Positions 59,014 through 64,000 of a stretch of DNA of 64,000 bases are shown here, piece by piece. Under the pieces are notes generated by a model, which was not told where the DNA came from, ran no database searches, and was given only the letters and a program-made list of their open reading frames with translations. Source of the stretch: Abelmoschus esculentus (Eukaryota > Streptophyta > Magnoliopsida > Malvales > Malvaceae); assembly GCA_035048815.1 (NCBI GenBank), contig JAUCBN010000035.1, positions 10,676,501-10,740,500 of the forward strand, written 5' to 3'. The translations under genes were made by a program, and so were the position numbers. Position 1 is the first letter of the stretch. Each line of letters starts with the position of its first letter.

Positions 59014-59676
59014 TTAGTTTAAGGTGTCAACAAACTCTAAAACAACATCATTTTTAAACACATGATCTCTAATAAAATGATGTCTAATTTCTATGTGTTT
59101 GGTTCTAGAGTGTTGAATGAGGTTCTTAGTAAGACATATGGCACTAGTATTATCACACTTAAGAGGTATGGTTTTTACCTTAATGCCATAATCTAAGAGT
59201 TGTTGTTTCATCCATAAAACTTGAGCACAACAACTCCCTAAGGTCATTCTTTGATCACTTCTAATATGAGAAATTCTTTGATCAAGGTCATTTTGAGAAA
59301 TGTTTGAAAATGTGATGAATTTTTCTAAAGCTTCATCTTTAGTACTCAAAAATAGAACTCAAGTGTATCTAGAGTAATCATCAACAATAACAAAAGCATA
59401 TGATTTTCCACCCAAGCTAGTAGTCCTAATAGGTCCAAAGAGATCTATATGGATCAATTGTAATACTCAACTAGTTGAAACATCATTAATGGACTGAAAA
59501 GAAACTCTCTTTTGTTTACCCTTAGCACATACATCACAAATTTTATCTAAAGAAAACTTAATCTTGAGTAAACATCTAACTAGATTTTGGAAGGCTAGTT
59601 TCTCTAAAACACTTATGCTAGCATGACCTAGTTTCCTATGCCATAACCATGCATCATTTTCATCATTAGCAACCAA
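59014..59676 (-). pseudogene. SIRE-like integrase / RNase H deletion fusion
   Basis: 59676-59467 is the pre-integrase module (WLWHRKLGHASISVLEKL, CDVCAKGKQKRVSF). 59460-59350 is the integrase core start (HIDLFGPIRT, YAFVIVDDYSRYT), with a stop. The frame 59349-59014 starts in the core (STKDEALEKFITF, then SHIRSDQ) and passes without a stop into the C-terminal half of copia RNase H (GSCCAQVLWMKQQLLDYG, KCDNTSAICLTKN, HSRTKHIEIRHHFI). The second integrase Asp/Glu region, all of RT and the RNase H start are missing, a gap of perhaps 2 kb relative to complete relatives. The joint lies near 59250. A fused product would lack complete active sites. Confidence 0.85.
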
Positions 59677-59698
59677 GCATGCATGAGAAAGATTAAAG

Positions 59699-60037
59699 TC
59701 ATCTAGATGCCATATAAATATTTCCTATGCGATGACCTATGAGTATTATTCTATTGGATTCTATGTCTATTATTTTGCAACCACTTTTATTAAAAGAAAC
59801 ATAGAAACCTTTATCACATAATTGACTAATGCTCAACAAATTATGCTTAAGACTATTAACAAGCAAGACATTTTCAATTAAAATAGAGGAGTGGTTACCA
59901 ATAGAGCCAATGCCCTCAATTTGGCCTTTGAAGTTGTCACCAAACGTCACTACTCCACCCTTTTTGAGCTCTAACTCCTTAAATCGTCCCTTTTCTCCGG
60001 TCATATGCCTTAAGCATCCACTATCAAAGTACCACAT
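59699..60037 (-). pseudogene. SIRE-like aspartic protease remnant
   Basis: WYFDSGCLRHMTGEKGRF is the copia retropepsin active site (DSG), followed by VTFGDNFKGQIEGIGSIG and NLLSISQLCDKGFYVSF. The frame ends near 59699; the next segment continues in another frame. Confidence 0.88.
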
Positions 60038-60257
60038 GTTTTGACTTGAAGCTTTGACCTTGAAGCAATGCTCAGCCTACAAACAAAGATTTAGTTTTTG
60101 ACTTTCGGTACCCAAATCATTTTGGGTCCATGAGAGTTAGTCCCTAAAAGCTTGGAATCCAAGAAGCAATGACATTTAAATTAATAGAAACAATGAGTTT
60201 CTTAGGAACCCAAACACTCCTAATTTTTCTATGTCCAAAATGCCTTTGAAAATTTCT

Positions 60258-61804
60258 TTATTTGTGGTTATAAAAATTCTTTTTCACATGGTTGGATTTT
60301 GAAGAGCTTCTTTTTTTAAAAGTTGAACTCCCAACCACCTTGATTTGTTCTTTAAGCTCATTCACCACCTTGTGGTGATTCTCACTCAAGCTAGAAATAA
60401 GGTTGTTTAAATCAACATTTTCCTTTTGAAAGAATTTTAATTCATCATTCAAATCAACAACCTTTTCCTCAAAATCTAAAATAATTTTTGTCAAAGAATC
60501 ATTTTTCATTTCTAAATTGGAAATGGTTTTCATGCTTTTCAAAATGGATTCTTTGAATTTTAAAACCAACTCATCATAAACATCTTACAACTCATCATAT
60601 GTATCATATAATTCATCATAGGAAAGATCATTGCAAGAAGTTTCAAGGGTTACCTTAGGCTTATCAAGAGCCATGAGACACAAGTTGGCCACCTCGTTGT
60701 CTTCATCGGATGATGACTCCTCATCACTCCAAGTGGCAACATGAGCCTTTTGCTTCTTTTTCTTTTCAAAACCCTTTTTTTTGTATAAAGGGCAATCGGT
60801 TCTAATGTGATCGGGCTTCTTGCATTCATAGCAAATGATTTGATCTTTTTCTTCTTCTTTGCCCTTTGGTTTAGAGTCCTTCTTTCGTTGGAATCTCCTA
60901 TCCTATTTGCCCTTATGAGTCTAGTGAATCTTTTGGCCACCATGTCCAATTCTTCTAGCTCTTCCTTTTTACTTGTATCCACTTCATCTTGTGGCATTGA
61001 AACTTTAAGAGCAATCCCTTGCTTCTTTTTCTCAAATTCCTTCTTTTCAACCTTTACCTCTTCCTTCTTTTTCTCTTCTTCTTTTCATTTCTTTTTGATC
61101 TCATGGGTGAGAAGAGATCCTACAAGAGCATCAAGTTTGAGAGTCTTGAGGTCCTTGGCTTCAATGATAGTCGTCCTCTTGCTATCCCAAGACTCGGGAA
61201 GAGAATAAATGAGCTTTTAAACGAGCTTCTCTTCCGGAAGGATCTCACCGAAACCCTTGAGACCATTGAGAATCACCGAGAATCTATCAAACATCTTGAT
61301 GATGTCTTCATCCGGCTCTATCTTGAAGTTCTCATAACTTACATTGAGAAGACCAATCTTTCTTTCCTTTACGTCATTGGTGCCTTCATATGTAGTCTCC
61401 AAAGAGTCTCAAACTTCTTTGGTATTTGTACATGAAGACATCTTGGAGTAGATGTCAGGACCTAACGCACAAAAGAGGATGTAGAATGCTATATCATTTA
61501 TGGACATCCTCCTTCTTTCTTTATCGGTTATCTCGTTCCTTTTCTTTAGTACTTATCGGTCTCCTTCCTACTTCATTGAGATTGAGGGTCCATCTTCGAT
61601 TATATCCCAAAGGACATAATCATTTGAGTTGATGAATAGCCTCATCCTATTCTTCCAATATGGGTAGTTATCCCCATTGAAGAAAGGTGGCTTGGTGATA
61701 GAGTGTGACTCGTTCCATGAACCGGAGGTGGAGGCCATTATATTTGATTTGCAGATGTGATCAATACGCCTTGGATCTTCTTTGGTAGATGTGAATCTCT
61801 TCAA
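60258..61804 (-). pseudogene. SIRE-like gag remnant
   Basis: The N-terminal segment (61804-61568) contains MASTSGSWNESHSITKPPFF and GDNYPYWKNRMRLFIN, the DUF4219/UBN2-like start. A middle segment (61402-61217) has DEDIIKMFDRFSVILNGLKG. 60997-60870 has EELDMVAKRFTRLIRAN; a frame change follows, after which the other frame reads a CX2CX4HX4C zinc knuckle, CYECKKPDHIRTDC (about 60830-60785). 60569-60258 is a coiled-coil-like stretch (NLEMKNDSLTKIILDFEEKV) ending in basic residues. At least three frame breaks are present. Confidence 0.85.
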
Positions 61805-61811
61805 AGATTAG

Positions 61812-61825
61812 GCTCTGATACCAAT
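61812..61825 (-). other. Primer-binding site of the SIRE-like copia
   Basis: The minus strand reads TTGGTATCAGAGCC starting next to the LTR, the initiator-Met tRNA site. Confidence 0.9.
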
Positions 61826-62986
61826 TGTTGAGTTGATCGGTCTTGAAGTATGGCCAAGAGGGAGTGAATCGGCAAATAAAATTTTGATTTGGAAATTTTC
61901 GGTAAAATATTAGAATTTAAAAGACACAAAATTTATAGTGGTTCAAGCTTCGAACAAGCTCTACATCCACTACCTTAGCTCCAACTAAAGCTTTTGAAAC
62001 CAATTCACTAAAGAATTCGACCTTTTTCTCGGTTCAAGGGATAACCGTTACAATTCGAATCAATTTTTCTACCCAAGAATTGATTCAATCCTCACAAGAT
62101 AATACAAGGAAAAATAGGCAAATAAAAATTCTCTTACAAGAAATATATTGCCCCAATTATAAACAAACTCTCTCCAAACTCAGATTACAAAAGATCAAAA
62201 TGAAATTACAAGAGTTGGGAGCAAGAATTTACAATGAAGTGCTTTGAGTTGAATTGGTGTGCTTGGATGTTGCTTGAGGTTCAATAGTCTTTAATGTTGT
62301 TTAAAATGCTTCATTTTATACCTTCTCATTGATTTCTAACCGTTATAGTTATTGAGAATGTAAATATGGCCGTTGAGACTTCATCTTTCCATCATAAATG
62401 CACTCTGCAGCAGGTGGTATCGAAACACGGGATACCTGTTTTGAAACAGACCAAGAATAGAAAGAGTCGTTGTGCATTTAATAGAGGGGGTATCAATACC
62501 TTCTTCGATACCAAAAGAAACTGTGAAGTTGGGTATCGAACCTAGTTTTGATACAGGCTAACCATCAATCAAATTTTAAATGCTACCAATGGTCAACTCA
62601 TTTAATGTTAAAATTGTCGTTGGGGATTAAGGGGTGTATCGATACCAGTATCGATACCTGGAGTCATAATTTTAAATATTTTAAAATTAATTAAAAATAT
62701 ACGAAGTTGTTTCGATACCAGGTTCGAAACATGTATTGGCAGTGAAAAATGGTATCGAACCTTGTTTCGATACTTGTTCTTGATCTCAAGAACAAGGCTT
62801 AAAAAATCTCAGGTGTATCGATACCTGTCCTTAGGGCATCGATACCCTCGTATGAAAAACACTTATAAGGTTATTTCAAAGTTCTTGGTTTGACTTAAAA
62901 TCAAAAGTTTGACTAAGGAACTTAAAATTTATTTCAAATTGTTCCTTAAACTTATTTGTTATATCAAAATCAAATTTAGTTTTACA
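61826..62986 (-). repeat. 5' LTR of the SIRE-like copia, 1161 bp
   Basis: It abuts the primer-binding site on the left and the TSD gtctt on the right. It contains arrays of tatcgatacc / tatcgaaac motifs (62418-62850). Confidence 0.9.
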
Positions 62987-62991
62987 GTCTT

Positions 62992-63259
62992 TATTATTAA
63001 TCTTATATAATTATTTTTATTACATACTCAAATATAAAAATACAAAAATATTAAATATTATGTTATTTTATAATTTCATTTTTTTGGATAAGCATGGTAT
63101 ATTATCCAAGACAAGAAATACATCACCTATAATCACATTTGGGCATCCATCCCTAGAAAATTCCCCAAGATGTGCAAATGATACTATTTACATCATCTAT
63201 GTGTATAACTCTATTCCGAGTTCGTATACAAACGATTTCCTTAATGTAACATAAAATGC
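62992..63259. other. Short spacer, probably 3'UTR of the LINE fragment
   Basis: AT-rich next to the LTR, then a moderately complex region. If the LINE fragment is read on the minus strand this is its 3' trailer. No coding signal. Confidence 0.4.
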
Positions 63260-63890
63260 TCTCAACAGTTCTACTTACATTCCTAAATAATCTCTTATTT
63301 CGTTCTTCTCACACAAAGTAAACAAAGGCACCCCATGCAAGCTTTAAAATATGAACTATCAAAGACGTGCCTTTCAATTTGGAGCTCAACCATTGCAGCT
63401 CATCATTCCATTCAAGCATCATTCTATGTAATCCACACATTTTCAAGACAGCAACCCATATGCGTCTTGACAACCTGCATCCAGCAAAAATATGGTCCCT
63501 AGTTTCCTGAGAAGAATGACAAAATACACAGCTCTCCTCAACATCCCTCCCCATAGCTCTAATCCTAACATTGGTTGGCAACCGATTAAGAATTGTCATC
63601 CAAAGAATCATAGAGTGCTTTGACACATGTAAACTGAACTAGACCAACTTGTGCCTAGTAGTAGTGCCTTTGTCTTTCCAAATCATTCCTCAAACTGAAC
63701 CAATAGTCTATATGTTGTGCCCCCTGTCAATTAACGCTTGCAAATTACTCCTTTGCTTCAGAATCCTTCTCAAACACCAACTATGTTGCTGCTTCAACTC
63801 CATATTCCAAATGTCACCCCCTTAATACATATACATGCAACCAGGAAACCCATAACGAGCCTTCATTTGCCAGCAGCTTCTTAAGCAATA
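63260..63890 (-). pseudogene. LINE (non-LTR retrotransposon) polyprotein C-terminal fragment
   Basis: The minus strand at 63626-63309 reads KHSMILWMTILNRLPT, CVFCHSSQETRDHIFAGC and RRIWVAVLKMCGL, which is the reverse-transcriptase zinc-binding (zf-RVT) domain at the C-terminus of plant LINE ORF2. Upstream (63840-63630), pieces such as GDIWNMELKQQHSWCLRRIL are readable but contain stops. The RT core is not in the window. Confidence 0.85.
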
Positions 63891-63903
63891 AAACCAAGCA
63901 AGC

Positions 63904-63931
63904 AATTATTATTATTATTGTTATTGTTATC

Positions 63932-63965
<34 letters not shown>
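63904..63965. repeat. (ATT)n microsatellite
   Basis: att/gtt trinucleotide run interrupted once (ttatctt). Confidence 0.95.
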
Positions 63966-64000
63966 GAATAAATAAATACTAGATCTTAAATAAAACCCAA

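Larger units (their letters stand above)
47224..62986 (-). mobile_element. SIRE-like Ty1/copia retrotransposon with extra ORF; contains a nested gypsy element
   Basis: LTRs lie at 47224-48342 (3') and 61826-62986 (5'); both start TGTTRRGTTGATCG or TGTTAGTTGATCG and end TTTAGTTTTACA. The TSD is atctt / gtctt (one mismatch). A Met-tRNA primer-binding site abuts the 5' LTR and a polypurine tract abuts the 3' LTR. Without the nested element (49405-57481 plus one target copy) the length is about 7.7 kb. Minus-strand order is gag, zinc knuckle, protease, pre-integrase, an integrase/RNase H deletion fusion, then an extra ORF before the 3' LTR. Long LTRs, gag type and the extra downstream ORF suggest the SIRE lineage; this is from memory. 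Confidence 0.88.

Noticed and set aside
60807..61435. Plus-strand frames of 133 and 138 codons (Phe/Leu/Ser-rich, membrane-like)
   Set aside because: Antisense to the Lys/Glu-rich gag of the SIRE-like element.
47224..62986. Env gene in the SIRE-like element
   Set aside because: The extra ORF has no clear signal peptide, transmembrane anchor or fusion motif; described only as an extra ORF.

Overview
This window looks like a retrotransposon-dominated stretch of a dicot plant nuclear genome. Cotton or another Malvales species is my guess from the element types, but nothing here proves it. There is no bacterial or organellar gene organisation. Genes have GT-AG introns, the spacers are very AT-rich, and most of the sequence is layered LTR retrotransposons, many with recognisable TG...CA ends, target-site duplications (TSDs), primer-binding sites and decayed gag-pol.

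Only two host genes are visible. At 42955-45489 (+) lies an apparently intact three-exon gene for a SANT/Myb-like plus bromodomain nuclear protein of about 605 residues. At 17250-19478 (+) lies a twelve-exon copy of plastid enoyl-ACP reductase (fatty-acid synthesis). It has lost a splice acceptor, has a GC donor and carries a 1-bp frameshift, so I call it an unprocessed pseudogene.

Layout: 1-9779 holds two Athila-like Ty3/gypsy copies in series on the minus strand; the second LTR is split by a solo LTR at 6959-9116. The Athila block sits inside the reverse transcriptase of a Tekay-like gypsy element (9780-13767, minus). A ~600-bp tandem duplication, a solo SIRE-like copia LTR (15714-16828) and the reductase pseudogene follow, flanked by inverted homologous segments. 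At 23260-32901 a gypsy solo LTR was hit next to its third base by a Tork-like copia (23263-30772), whose RT was in turn hit by another gypsy solo LTR (24828-27017). At 33058-38578 lies a complete but dead copia with 238-bp LTRs and a perfect TSD. An RNase H fragment (39263-39620) and the bromodomain gene follow. At 47224-62986 a SIRE-like copia (minus) carries an extra ORF downstream of pol; that ORF is split by an 8.1-kb Tat/Ogre-like non-autonomous gypsy element (49405-57481, perfect TSD gacgg) that holds a 168-bp higher-order tandem array. The window ends in a LINE fragment.

The most notable observations are the satellite-like higher-order array inside the Tat-like element, the split extra ORF of the SIRE-like element, an in-frame integrase/RNase H deletion fusion, and the 12-bp palindrome GGTATCGATACC that recurs in LTRs of unrelated copia and gypsy families. 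I found no tRNA, rRNA, CRISPR or prokaryotic system.
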